Shown piece by piece: positions 16,782-27,500 of a DNA stretch of 33,784 nucleotides (position 1 is its first letter; every line of letters starts with the position of its first letter). A program made the position numbers and the translations under genes. Under the pieces are notes generated by a model. The model did no database searches. It was not told the DNA's origin and saw nothing but the letters and a program-made list of their open reading frames with translations. The DNA comes from Segetibacter koreensis DSM 18137 (GTDB lineage: Bacteria; Bacteroidota; Bacteroidia; Chitinophagales; Chitinophagaceae): the NCBI RefSeq assembly GCF_000374045.1, contig NZ_KB893341.1:1005-34788 (forward strand), written 5' to 3'.

Positions 16782-17876
16782 GTGACGCTACATCCTTTTG
16801 TTTTCTCTAATAATCCGCGTTTCAGAATCGGAAGGCACGCTATATTTTGGGTAAGCTGGATATTGTACTATACTATTATTTCCACTTTTTCATTTTCTGC
16901 TAAGCATGGTTTTGCCCGCAGTTTTTTTGGCTGCCTTACCGAGGTTTCTCTTTCTACTCCCCTCGATATGTGTTTTTGTTATTTTATCATTTATTTCTTG
17001 TTTCCGCATTTTTTATTTAAAGGTCGCTATCTCCAAATGCTACTCCTGTGGCTGATTGCGAGTATAGTTTTTATGGTAGCCTTTGAAGCAAATGCGACTT
17101 ACATAGTGCCTTTTATAAGAGGATGGTTCGGCTTACCTGTACCTATGCGTCGCCCAAATTATATAGAGGTTTTCTTTAGTCTTTTTAGCCAGATAAATAT
17201 GGAAGGATGTATAGCTGCATCTATCAAACTCGGGAAGTTGTGGTACATTAAGCAGCAGGAAATAGATTTGCTTAAGCAGGAAAAAGAAAAGATACAACCG
17301 CATGAACAAAAAGGCTTGATGCATCCTGCGTTTTTAGCAGAACTACTAACACGTATAGAAGTATTGGCCGATACCCGGCCATTAGTTGTAGCTAAGTCGA
17401 TTAAAAAAATCAGGAACCTTGTTATAAGCATGTTGTACGAAAATGCAAGAGCCCAGGTTTTACTAAAAAATGAATTGTCGCTGCTGCAAGAATATATTTA
17501 TCTTGAAGAAACTATTGCGGAAGAAAACCTTCATGTAGACACCTATATCAATGTAGCGGCAACAACTGAAACCATAGCCCCTTTCATTATTTTACCTCTT
17601 GTAGAAAATGCATTTAGGCAGGTTCACCTTCAGCCTCTTAAAGAGAAGAGAATTAATATAAAACTGGAACTCGACCAGGGAATCTTGCATGTTTTTTTAA
17701 AATGGAATAAACCTGTTGATACGTCTACAATGGCACAAGGCCGCAATGTTATTCTTCAGAATATTTCTAAGAGACTTCAGCTAATTTATCCGCAAAGCTA
17801 CGAGTTGAAGATTTTTATAGAAGTAGAGCAGGTAAAGGTTGATTTGAAAGTAGATTTGAAAAAAGCAATCAACTAA
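16782..17876 (+). CDS. LytS-like histidine kinase homologue lacking the phospho-accepting His
   Basis: A 364-residue membrane protein with the architecture of a LytS-type kinase: four membrane segments (about 20-40, 58-78, 85-110, 128-150) and then the dimerisation/catalytic part. Where the family has QLHPHFLFNTLN, this protein reads GLMHPAFLAELLTR: His is replaced by Ala183, and the following Phe and Asn are lost too. The N-box PLVENAF is kept (Asn276), but the G-box is weak (QGRNVILQNISKRLQLIYP). It should not autophosphorylate and may instead be a pseudokinase that modulates another kinase or senses a ligand. The start is GTG 16782; no in-frame ATG occurs before residue 63, and an ATG at 16757 is out of frame, so the N-terminus is uncertain. 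SusC/SusD follow on the same strand. Confidence 0.8.
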   Translation: MTLHPFVFSNNPRFRIGRHAIFWVSWILYYTIISTFSFSAKHGFARSFFGCLTEVSLSTPLDMCFCYFIIYFLFPHFLFKGRYLQMLLLWLIASIVFMVAFEANATYIVPFIRGWFGLPVPMRRPNYIEVFFSLFSQINMEGCIAASIKLGKLWYIKQQEIDLLKQEKEKIQPHEQKGLMHPAFLAELLTRIEVLADTRPLVVAKSIKKIRNLVISMLYENARAQVLLKNELSLLQEYIYLEETIAEENLHVDTYINVAATTETIAPFIILPLVENAFRQVHLQPLKEKRINIKLELDQGILHVFLKWNKPVDTSTMAQGRNVILQNISKRLQLIYPQSYELKIFIEVEQVKVDLKVDLKKAIN

Positions 17877-18150
17877 TAAGGTGGGTCATATAATTCGTAT
17901 AGCTTTCGAAGAAATTAAGATGTTTTTTGCTTTTATCCTTTTTCTGGTTCCCTATATTTTATCGATACTAAAGAGAAATATATTCCTTTATTCTCAGGCT
18001 GATTTCACTCTTTAAAATTCGGGTTTAAGGCAGGAAAATTCATGCTTCAGGAAATTACTCCTCCATTTCTTACGCAAACTACTGGCCGTTATTGTCATAA
18101 GCACTAAGACCTGTTAAGAAAACATACGTATCATCTTTCAAATTGTGCTT

Positions 18151-21100
18151 ATGAAACAAAGAATTCTATTTATGCTGCTACTGCTGTTTAATGCAGCATT
18201 AGTGATGTCGCAAAACCAGGTAATAAAAGGAACAGTAACAGATGAAGAAGGAAAGCCTGTTGATGCAGCAACAATAAATGCAAAAGGAACAAAAAGAAGT
18301 GTAGCGGCAAATAGCCTGGGAGCTTTTACTATTTCAGCTCCTTCTTCTGTAAAAACGCTCGTTGTTTCTGCAATAGGGTTTCTTCCTGCTGAACAAACTG
18401 TTTCCGGATCAAATTTGAATATAGTATTAAAAAAAGATGAGAAAAGATTAAATGAAGTGGTTGTAGTGGGCTATGGTCAAACTCAGAAAAGAGCAATTAC
18501 TGGTTCGATAAGTAAGGTGCTTGCCAGGGATGTGGAGAACCAACCGGTGCAAAGTTTTGAGTCGGCTTTGCAAGGTAAAGCGCCGGGAGTTGTAGTAGAG
18601 AACAGCAGTGGCAAAGTGGGCGAAGGCATTAAGGTAAGAATTAGGGGAACATCCTCTATATCAGCTAGCAGTCAACCTTTGTATGTGGTAGATGGTGTAC
18701 CCTTAACTACGGCCAGCCAGTCAGATATCAATAATGAACCTACTAATCCTTTAATAGATCTTAATCCTAATGATATAGAATCAATTGAAATATTAAAAGA
18801 TGCTGCTTCTTCCGCCATTTACGGTGCAAGAGCAGCCAATGGTGTGGTATTAATCACAACAAAAAAAGGTACACGAAATAATAAAAGTGTAATTGAGTTG
18901 AACACAACATTAGGGATATCGAACCCGACAATGAAACGTGGTTTTTTGAATGCAAAAGAATATGTGCAGGCGATGCATGTAGCAGCTAAGAATGATGGCC
19001 GATATGATTTCGCCAATGGTAACGCTGGGCCTGACGGTAATACTCCGGCTGCCAATGAAAAGGAAGATATTACAAACTTTATCAATTATTATGATACCAA
19101 CTTCATCGCTCCGTATGCTTTAGGTACCGATTGGAGACATGGGGCTGTCAATACGAGTTGGGAAGACCAGCAATACCGGAAAAATGCACTCTCTCAGCAG
19201 TACGATATTTCTGTTCGCGGGGGTAATGAGAAAACAAGGTTTTTCGCATCCGGCTTTTATAACGACCAGGAAGCCATTGTTATCGTTAACAGGTTTAAAC
19301 GGTACGGAGGACGTTTAAACCTGGAACAATCTATAAACGATAAGCTTTCAATAGGTATCAATATGTCTTTAGCAAGGACTGAGTTGGCACGCGTATCAAA
19401 CGATGATGCTTTTTCTACTCCCGGCCAGCTAATGGCACAGGTTCCTACATCGCCTTTGGTTGATCCCGAAACACATGATATTAACGCGAAAACGTTATAT
19501 GCAAATGCTTTGTTCGACGCAAAATATAACAGTGATAACCAGGTTAACTACAGAAGCATAGGAAACATTTTTGGCAACTACGCTTTCTCTCCCGCTCTTT
19601 CTTTCCGATCTGAATTTGGCACCGATGTTTTAAATATGACCGAACAAACCTTTGCAGATAAAAGAACGCAGGATGGCGGAGGAATTGGAAAAGGACAATA
19701 TTTCACTTCTCAAAACGTAACCTTTAATACCAACAATTACTTTACTTACTCTCCGCATTTCAACGATTTCAAAATGACTACTCTTCTTGGAATGAGTTAT
19801 TTGCAAAACGACTTAAGGCAATCAAACCAGCAGGCAGAGAACTATCCGTCGGCCGCTGTTAAAAATCTTACAGGAGCAACTAATGTAACCTTTGGTAATT
19901 CAGCAAACGAAAGGTATAACTTCCTGTCATACTTTTTCAGATCTAACCTAAGTTACAAAGACAAATATTTATTCGGCTTTAGTATACGCTCAGACGGTTC
20001 ATCACGATTCGGCCCTGAAAACAGGTATGGATATTTTCCCGCATTGTCCGCCGGTTGGCTTCTATCTGAAGAAGCCTTCTTAAAAACATCCAGGGTTATC
20101 AGTAATTTAAAATTAAGGGCAAGCTGGGGACTAACCGGAAATGCAGAAATTGGCGAACATCAATACCTTAACTTATTTAGAGTTTCAAACTATCCTGACC
20201 TGGCCGGCTTTGTTCCCTACCAGTTAGGCGACCCAAAACTGAAGTGGGAAAAAACAACACAAACCGACATAGGACTTGAATTTGGTTTGTTTAATAATCG
20301 CCTGAGTGGCGAGATGGATGTTTATAACAAGCAAACAAAAGATTTACTGCTTGCGGTCAATGTGCCTGCAACGAACGGTTATTTCGACAACGTCAATTTC
20401 CTCAACCAGATATTGCAAAACCTCGGTCGGCTTGAAAATAAAGGACTCGAAATAATGCTAAATGGCAGGATAATAGATCAAAAAAGCTTTAAGTGGAGCT
20501 CATCCTTTAATATCGCTTTCAACAAAAACAAAATAAAAGATATTAAAGGACAGGTGATACAAGGCAGTTCACTACAGCGCGCAATTGAAGGCGAACCAAT
20601 CGGAGTGTTTTATATGCAAAAGTTTTTAGGTGTTGACCCTGCTACCGGAGATGCTTTATACCTGGGTGAAGATGGCAAACCAACTCATGATTATAATGCG
20701 GCAAAACGACTGGTGGTAGGTGATCCTAATCCACGTTTCACCGGCGGTTTTACCAATAACTTTTCTTATAAGGGTTTTGATCTCAACGTCTTTTTCACTT
20801 TTGTTTCGGGTAATAAAATTTATAATAACGCGGGACGATTTATGTCAGATGGATTTGTAAACGGATTGGATAACCAGACAAAAGAAATTCTAAACGCCTG
20901 GCAAAAACCAGGTGATATTACCAATGTGCCGCGGACAGGCTGGTTTAACGGAAGTGGTTCACGCACTTCATCTAGATGGCTCTATGATGGTTCATACATT
21001 CGGCTTAGGCAGGTTTCCTTTGGTTACAACCTGCCCCTCGCGGCGAGCCGTTGGATGAAGATAAGTTCTGCGAGGATATTCGTCTCTGGAACAAACTTGT

Positions 21101-21246
21101 GGACCAAAACAAAATACATCAGCGACCCGGAAGTAAATACGCTAGGAACAAATATTTCCGGTGTTTCGAATATTACCGGAGGGGTAGATTTTTACACCAT
21201 TCCACAACCACGCACAATCACCTTCGGATTGAGTGTGAAGTTTTGA
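18151..21246 (+). CDS. SusC/RagA-family TonB-linked outer-membrane transporter
   Basis: A protein of about 1,031 residues. Signal peptide: MKQRILFMLLLLFNAALVMS. It continues with a carboxypeptidase-D-like regulatory domain (about 24-97, VIKGTVTDEEGKPVDAATIN), the TonB-box region LNEVVVVGYG, a plug domain with PLYVVDGVPL and IESIEILKDAASSAIYGARA, and the outer-membrane beta barrel to the terminal ITFGLSVKF. SusC proteins import oligomers through the outer membrane, powered by TonB/ExbBD, with a SusD lid. There is no N-terminal secretin/STN signalling domain, so it is not a sigma/anti-sigma type transducer. ATG 18151 is chosen over a GTG six bases earlier. The partner SusD follows after 34 bp. 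The substrate is unknown; no glycosidase, peptidase or sulfatase gene is adjacent. Confidence 0.95.
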   Translation: MKQRILFMLLLLFNAALVMSQNQVIKGTVTDEEGKPVDAATINAKGTKRSVAANSLGAFTISAPSSVKTLVVSAIGFLPAEQTVSGSNLNIVLKKDEKRLNEVVVVGYGQTQKRAITGSISKVLARDVENQPVQSFESALQGKAPGVVVENSSGKVGEGIKVRIRGTSSISASSQPLYVVDGVPLTTASQSDINNEPTNPLIDLNPNDIESIEILKDAASSAIYGARAANGVVLITTKKGTRNNKSVIELNTTLGISNPTMKRGFLNAKEYVQAMHVAAKNDGRYDFANGNAGPDGNTPAANEKEDITNFINYYDTNFIAPYALGTDWRHGAVNTSWEDQQYRKNALSQQYDISVRGGNEKTRFFASGFYNDQEAIVIVNRFKRYGGRLNLEQSINDKLSIGINMSLARTELARVSNDDAFSTPGQLMAQVPTSPLVDPETHDINAKTLYANALFDAKYNSDNQVNYRSIGNIFGNYAFSPALSFRSEFGTDVLNMTEQTFADKRTQDGGGIGKGQYFTSQNVTFNTNNYFTYSPHFNDFKMTTLLGMSYLQNDLRQSNQQAENYPSAAVKNLTGATNVTFGNSANERYNFLSYFFRSNLSYKDKYLFGFSIRSDGSSRFGPENRYGYFPALSAGWLLSEEAFLKTSRVISNLKLRASWGLTGNAEIGEHQYLNLFRVSNYPDLAGFVPYQLGDPKLKWEKTTQTDIGLEFGLFNNRLSGEMDVYNKQTKDLLLAVNVPATNGYFDNVNFLNQILQNLGRLENKGLEIMLNGRIIDQKSFKWSSSFNIAFNKNKIKDIKGQVIQGSSLQRAIEGEPIGVFYMQKFLGVDPATGDALYLGEDGKPTHDYNAAKRLVVGDPNPRFTGGFTNNFSYKGFDLNVFFTFVSGNKIYNNAGRFMSDGFVNGLDNQTKEILNAWQKPGDITNVPRTGWFNGSGSRTSSRWLYDGSYIRLRQVSFGYNLPLAASRWMKISSARIFVSGTNLWTKTKYISDPEVNTLGTNISGVSNITGGVDFYTIPQPRTITFGLSVKF

Positions 21247-21280
21247 CCTAAGATTCTTTTAATTAATCAAAAGAAATTAT

Positions 21281-22645
21281 ATGAAATTCAAAATAGTCAT
21301 ATTGCTTTATGTTCTTGTTTCATTTTCCTGCAATAAAAAACTCGACGTTCAACCGCAAAACACCGTACCAGCCGAGGAGATAAAAACATCGGACGATGTA
21401 AAAGCGGTTCTTTTCGGCGCATATTCCACATGGCAAAATGCAAATGCATTCGGTGAAAAATACAACACGTTTACAGAGTTATTGGTAAATGATAATGACA
21501 TTGACTGGGCAGGAACTTTTGCAGAATACAGGGACATTAATAACAAAGAGGAAGATAAGCTGGCGCCAGGTATATACCAGGTATGGGCAAATTCATATCA
21601 TACAATTAATGCTGCAAATATCGTTTTAAGTAAGCTCGATCTTTTAGGTGCCGATGATAAAACTGTAGTGGAAGGTGAGGCGAAATTCTTTAGAGGTGTT
21701 ACCTATTATTACCTTGTTAATTTGTTTGCAAGACCATGGTCTGCGGGTAATGTCTCCTCAAATCCTGGTGTACCACTTATTTTGGCACCTCTTACCGGGT
21801 ACGATGCAGCCAAGGATAAATTGCCTCGTGCATCAGTAGAGGCAGTTTACAAACAGGTATTGTCTGACTTAACAGATGCTGTCAGTAAATTACCGGAGAC
21901 ATCAGGAAGTTTCAGGGCTACAAAATTTTCCGCTGAAGCAATGCTTTCACGGGTATACCTCTCCCAGGAAAAATATGCAGAAGCAGCTGCAGCAGCAAAT
22001 GATGTGATCCAGTCACAAAATTTTTCACTCACACAGTTATTTTCAAATGCTTTTAATAACGTTGCGAATTCCACTGAAGATATTTTTGCCATTCAGCAAA
22101 CAGCTCAAAGCAATACCGGAACAGCCAATTTTGGCATCACAACTTTTTACTCAAGTTACCCTGTTGGTCGTGGCGAACTTCAAATAACTGATGCTCACAT
22201 TGCAAAGTACGAAGCAGGCGATGCAAGGGGTGCTTTTTTCTATGATGGTGTCAGTATATCGGGTTCACCAGGTCATTTAACAAGCAAGTGGAAGAATTTA
22301 TATAAAGCTATTCCTGTAGTACGTCTTGCAGAAATGTATCTTACAAGGGCTGAAGCAAACTTTCGCAAGGGCGGTGCACCTGTAGGCCCAAATACTCCAA
22401 TAGAGGATGTAAATATTATCAGGAGCCGGGCAACTTTGCCACCACTTGCTGCATTAGCAAGCGTTGATGATATTGTTGCAGAACGTTATAAAGAACTGGC
22501 TTTTGAAGGGGAAAGATTTTTAACTGTCAAGCGCCTTAAAATACCGGTAAAGGAACATTCCTATGATGACCCCCGATTGATTTTTCCCATTCCGCAAAGA
22601 GAAATTGATCTGGGCAATGCCCTTCCACAAAATGAAGGATATTAA
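21281..22645 (+). CDS. SusD/RagB-family nutrient-binding lipoprotein
   Basis: A 454-residue outer-membrane lipoprotein with leader MKFKIVILLYVLVSFSC and lipobox Cys17. SusD marks include DVQPQNTVPAEE near the N-terminus, the TPR-like helices with EGEAKFFRGVTYYYLVNLFA, PLILAPLTGYDAA, YKQVLSDLTDAVSKLP, and the C-terminal RLAEMYLTRAEANFRKG, followed by ERYKELAFEGERFLTVKRLK and the end PIPQREIDLGNALPQNEGY. It binds substrate at the surface and closes over the SusC barrel. It is somewhat short for the family, but both ends look complete. It is co-transcribed with SusC and followed by an intrinsic terminator 25 bp downstream. Confidence 0.95.
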   Translation: MKFKIVILLYVLVSFSCNKKLDVQPQNTVPAEEIKTSDDVKAVLFGAYSTWQNANAFGEKYNTFTELLVNDNDIDWAGTFAEYRDINNKEEDKLAPGIYQVWANSYHTINAANIVLSKLDLLGADDKTVVEGEAKFFRGVTYYYLVNLFARPWSAGNVSSNPGVPLILAPLTGYDAAKDKLPRASVEAVYKQVLSDLTDAVSKLPETSGSFRATKFSAEAMLSRVYLSQEKYAEAAAAANDVIQSQNFSLTQLFSNAFNNVANSTEDIFAIQQTAQSNTGTANFGITTFYSSYPVGRGELQITDAHIAKYEAGDARGAFFYDGVSISGSPGHLTSKWKNLYKAIPVVRLAEMYLTRAEANFRKGGAPVGPNTPIEDVNIIRSRATLPPLAALASVDDIVAERYKELAFEGERFLTVKRLKIPVKEHSYDDPRLIFPIPQREIDLGNALPQNEGY

Positions 22646-22669
22646 ATATATTCTTCAGTTTCTTTGGCA

Positions 22670-22697
22670 AGGAGAACTTTTGTTCTCCTCGCTTTTT
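22670..22697 (+). terminator. Intrinsic terminator after the SusC/SusD pair
   Basis: AGGAGAAC TTTT GTTCTCCT forms a perfect 8-bp stem with a TTTT loop at 22670-22689, followed by CGC and a TTTTT tract to 22697. It stands 25 bp after the SusD stop and so closes the operon. Confidence 0.8.
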
Positions 22698-23549
22698 ATG
22701 AAGGTTGATGATATGAAGATTACGCTGCCGCTTACAATCTTATTTATAAAAGAAATTATTCTCTCTCAGCCTCGTGAGATTTTTCGAAACCATACGACGC
22801 ATAGACGGCGGAGAACAGGCACGCCGAGAAATTATACCAAGCTTCTTCGTAGCGGGTATGCAGGGATCTGCTAACAAAAAAAAATTAGTATCTTATTACT
22901 ACCATTTTTTTGGTATCAACTGGTTTTCCGGCAACATACAATGTTTATAATTAAGTGCCTGCGTTAAGTGCGGACGTATCTACATCAACGAGACCGCTTT
23001 CGGTCAAGCGAATTTACTTTATTTTTTGTCCTGCCTCATTGCTAATAACCAGTTCCGCATTAGTTGAAGCGCCTCTAGTCACAAAAACATTATAGACCCT
23101 AAATCGGATGACCAGCAAAACAACCGCCCGGTCGAGTAAATGGCCTAAGAGGTTACAGTGATCAGGTGGTCGTCCCGCATCGCTGTGCGTAAGATTTCGT
23201 ATACACTGGTTATTTGTGGAAAGACTTTTAAGTAATGTTCGAGCCTAAGCTGATAACCTCGTTTCTTTAGTCTTTCCGGTATAACAGTTGTTACCAGGAC
23301 CATCGCTTTCCGCTAACGGGATTAATTACCCGAAGCATTTAGCAACTAGCCAGGGTGATATCAGCAATGCTATATCTGAAGTAAGCCAGACTGCAAATAC
23401 CTGTACTAAAAAAATTGAACAGGACAAGATTGGGTGGATGGGCAGCTGCTTTAGTAAAGTACATTCAACAACTACTTCGGCCGGACAGCATTTTACTTTT
23501 CGGAGATTTATAAAATAAAATTGTTTACTGATAATTATACAACCAGTAG
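22698..23549. other. Long stretch without an intact gene
   Basis: About 850 bp after the SusCD terminator in which short frames occur but none reads like a known protein. It may be decayed upstream sequence of the serine hydrolase stub that follows, but no serine hydrolase active-site motif (SxxK, YxN) could be recognised here. Confidence 0.4.
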
Positions 23550-23756
23550 AAAATCCACGGTATGTGTCTGTCCTGGTTTAGTGGAAAGCTGAATGGTATT
23601 AGATATTATGCTCATGCAGGCGGTGGGGTTGATTATTATTGTGAGATTCGCTTGAACCAGGAAAAAGGAACCGGTAGTGTAATTTTCTTTAAACGAACAG
23701 GTATGACGGATGAAAGATATTTTGACAAAATAGACATATTCTATTTTCAGTAGCAA
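23550..23756 (+). pseudogene. C-terminal stub of a serine hydrolase (beta-lactamase/PBP family)
   Basis: An isolated frame of about 67 residues (stop upstream at 23547-23549) matches the end of Bacteroidetes class C beta-lactamase-like serine hydrolases: GMCLSWFSGKLNGIRYYAHA, then GGGVDYYCEIRLNQEKGTGS and VIFFKRTGMTDERYFDKID. HAGGG corresponds to the KTG/HxG-type motif lining the active site. The catalytic SxxK and YxN parts are missing, so it is a dead remnant. It lies in the gene-poor interval between SusD and the delta-60 genes and suggests that a once-larger locus has decayed. Confidence 0.7.
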
Positions 23757-24015
23757 TAAACCAATAAATGAATGAAGTAATATTGTCTGCTTTCAACATA
23801 CAATAGTGGCTGAAGATTCAATACTAAGCAGAAAAACAACATTCAACCTTATTAACATGTTTAAATAGATCGAAGCCTGAATTCCGCTAAAAACAGGCAG
23901 ACTCATACGATATTGATGAAGTACAGCGTTAGAATATTTTTTGCGGTTTAAAAAAGTCCTTTATGTGCTTTCATTAATGTTTTTTGCTACCTTTTTTGCT
24001 ACCTGCGCTAAAAAC

Positions 24016-24055
24016 AAAAGGATAAACAATTGATTATCAATGTGCTTATCCTTTT
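24016..24055. repeat. Long inverted repeat next to a tRNA-end-like sequence
   Basis: AAAAGGATAA (24016-24025) and its exact complement TTATCCTTTT (24046-24055) flank a 20-base loop. It could be a terminator on either strand or part of an attachment site, given the tRNA-like motif three bases further on. Confidence 0.6.
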
Positions 24056-24058
24056 ATC

Positions 24059-24075
24059 TGTGATCCCGCTGGGAC
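24059..24075 (-). other. tRNA 3'-end-like motif, possible relic attachment site
   Basis: Read on the minus strand this gives GTCCCAGCGGGATCACA, like the T-arm 3' half plus acceptor end of a bacterial tRNA, but the rest of the tRNA is absent (the next bases, GGAATA, do not form a T-loop). Integrating elements of Bacteroidota often carry such tRNA 3' ends in their att cores. On the same strand it is followed by the inverted repeat at 24016-24055 and by GGTAGCAAAAAAGGTAGC. No integrase gene is left. Tentative. Confidence 0.35.
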
Positions 24076-24517
24076 TATTCCTTACTTTGCAAGTAATTGT
24101 ATTTCAGTTTACTATTTTACTAAAACGTTCAAACTCTCGATTTACTCTCGCTAACCTTTTTACTATAGTGTAAATTTATTTAATTCATACCTTATTTCAA
24201 AAACTATTAACTGATCAAAAAGTGGGAAAGCTCAAATTTTATTTCAATTGGTTTAGCCATTCATGTGCTTACAAAAAATTCCATCAGTCACTCATTGCAG
24301 TTATAATATTCAAAAAAATAGCTCAGGTATCAACAAAGACTATGCGCTTACGACAAACCGTAAATACGATAAATGGGATATGTTTTTGTGCTTTAAGTGA
24401 GTTGATGAAGCAACAATGGTAATGCATTTACAACTGTATAAATATAAATATGAAAGGAGCTGGGACAAAAATGCCTTCACGTTAATCCAATTTTTACGAA
24501 CCGGATGGTTGCAATCC

Positions 24518-27500
24518 TTACAACTTTACAAATTGCTTATAGACAACTTGCTTACCACTTGCAACCTTTACAATATACACTCCCCTTGCCAGGGTTGATA
24601 CATCGAGTTGAACAATTTGATTTGACAATTTTGTATGTATTGTTTTCATTACAACTCCTGTAGCGGATATAACCAATATCATAGATGGCTTATTAACTCG
24701 CATTCCGTTAGTAGAAACCTGTAGAGTATTGCGGGCTGGATTTGGAATTAGAATTAAACTTAAAGCGCTATTTACATTTAGAACATTCTTATCATTTACA
24801 AAAAATGGCCTGCTTATAATAGAAGCGTTTGTTACATTTACAGTTACAGCTTTAGATGTAGCTGAAAGACCTTTATCATTATAAGCTTTAGCAGTTATAA
24901 TGTATGTTCCTGGTTGTACATTTATCCAGTTATAAGTATAAGGATAAATGTATTCTGTTCTTAATATAGACGTTCCATTATAAAACTCTACTTTACTTAT
25001 TTTGTCATTCGGGTCTTTTGCTTTCGCAACTAGATAAATAGTTGCAGTGCCGGTATAGGTTGTATCATTAACAGGATTTACAATACTTACAACTGGTGCT
25101 ACATTTTCATCTACTACTGAAACCTGAATATTGTTGGATGTGGTTACATTGCCACTATTATCGTAAGCTTTTACAGTAAGGGCGTAGTTACCGGAAGGAA
25201 CATTATCCCATAAAAACCCGTAAGGAGATGTAGTTTCAGTATGAAGCAGAGTTGAACCACTATAAAACTTCACTTTAATTATTTTGCCATCTTCATCAAT
25301 TGCTGTAGCATCGAGTTTAATTCTTGCAGGGGCTGCATATTTTACAATGTTATAAGGGATGGAAAGAGTTACAGTTGGAACTTTGTTTTTATTGCCTTCA
25401 ATTAAATACCTTCCTACTGCTCCAAAAATGCCTCCTGCAAATGGACCGTTGTTTCCTGAACCAATACCATATAACCTGTTTTTATCAAGAATAATTTTTT
25501 TAGGATTGAAATTACCAGGGTAAATTTCTCCATTATTACCAAAGCTACTGTCTAAATTTCCCTTGGAGTTGTATCTTGTAATAACTGAAATACTTCCGGT
25601 TGAATTTAAGTTACTTCCAGCCGAAGTACAAACAATGATTTTTCCATCACTTTGTACTGCCACTGATTGAGAGTTAGTTGTACCATCTCCAAAATCTCTT
25701 ATCAGCTTTCCCTCATCTGAAAAATTATTATCAGGGTTTCCGTCTGAATTATATACACCAATAAAAGAACTAAGATTTTGGTTGTGGTTAAAGCTACCGA
25801 CTACTATTTTTCCCTTATTTCCAAAAGCAATAGAAGTTACATCATCACTGCCAGAAGTTATTTGCATGCCCTTATTTGCAAAACTACTATCGAGGGTTCC
25901 GTCACTATTTAGGCGAGCAAGTCTTATATTATTATCGCCAACATATGCATCTCCCACTAAAATTTTTCCATCACTTTGAATAGCAATGGCATCAATGGAA
26001 CCTAAATCTATATACTGTTTTCCATCATTCGAAAAACTGCTGTCAATGGCGCCATTAATGTCATAGCGTGCAACCTTAGGACTATAGAATTCTCCGTCTT
26101 CAGTTCCGAACCCTGCTACTATTATTTTACCGTCGCCTTGAATAGCTATAGATGTAACCGTATAGAAATCGAGCATCATAGCTCCCCTACCTGCAAAGGT
26201 GCTATCGAGGTTTCCGTTTGCATTATAGCGGCTTAAGATATTGTATGAAGCTTCATTCAAAGGTTTTGCTGACGCTACCAATATTCTATCTTTTGTTTGA
26301 ATTGCTAATGCAATAATGTGTAATTCTATTACTTGCCTTCCCTTATTTGCAAAACTGCTGTCTATGCTTCCATCCGTATTATATCGAATAACAAAGTGTT
26401 CCTGCTCGTAAATTCCTTTTTGCGTATGACCTGCTGCCAGTATTTTTCCGTTTGTTTGAATTGCTGCACCAATATATTCAGTTTGGGCTTCCTTAGAAGT
26501 AAAACTATGAGTCAATTTACCATTTCGATCAAATGTATTGTCTAAACTGCCATTTAAATTATATCTCGCGACGCAATAGGTGCCTCTTGCAATCAATCCG
26601 TGAATCGAAGAAGCACCAGCAAGTACTATTTTACCATTAGCCTGAATAGCTATAGAGTTTGAAGTATTATCTAAAGAGTCAAAGTCTGTTGTTTGCAATC
26701 CATCATTTGAAAAACTGCTATCAAGAATTCCATTAGTCTTATATCTGGCTATCGCAAAATCACTTAATCCAACTTCTTTTTCAGCAAAACCGGCTACTAT
26801 TATTTTGCCATCATTTTGAAGGATAACTGAAGAGGGGTCATTATTTTCAAAACCCCGAAAGGTTGTAATTATTTTTCCACCTCTACCAAAAGTATAGTCA
26901 GGATTTCCATGTACGTCATATCTGGCAAGGGCAAAATGATGGCTTACCGTTCCTATGACCAATATTTTACCATCCCTTTGGATGGTTACTAAAACAGCAG
27001 ACTCAAGCCAAGAATTAAAATCTGTTGTTTGTTTCCCATCTTCGGAAAAAGTACTATCCATGCTTCCATCATTATTAAAACGTGCAACCATAAAATCCGG
27101 AGTGTTACTGATTTCAGTGAGGCCACCTGCTATCACGATTTCGCCATCATTTTGAATAGTTATTGCCCCACCATCACCGGTCATGTCTGTAACTAATTTC
27201 CCGTCGTTAGAAAAAGTGGTATCAAGGTTTCCATCGGTGTTATACCTTGCAAGAGCAAAATTTTGATAAGCGAATCCTAAAACTACTATTTTGCCATCCT
27301 CTTGTACAGCAACTTTTGCCGCCACATCATAAGGCAAGTCAAAGTCAAAAGTAGTTGTCTGCAGTCCGTCATTTGAAAAAGTGTTGTCTCGGCTGCCATC
27401 TATATTGATCCGGGAGACAGCAAAATCGTCATTAACCGAACCTACAAGTAACATTTTCCCATCAGGCTGCAATATTGCACTGCCTGGAGAGAAATATAAT

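Noticed and set aside
17920-18015. 31-codon hydrophobic ORF (MFFAFILFLVPYILSI...) before SusC
   Set aside because: No ribosome site and AT-rich sequence makes such hydrophobic frames frequent by chance.
22605-22874. Plus-strand frame of 89 codons overlapping the SusD end
   Set aside because: It runs through the intrinsic terminator and overlaps SusD in another frame; no recognisable protein features.
24222-24598. Two short plus-strand frames next to delta-60 copy 1
   Set aside because: Low-complexity translations without family resemblance; the second overlaps the real minus-strand gene.
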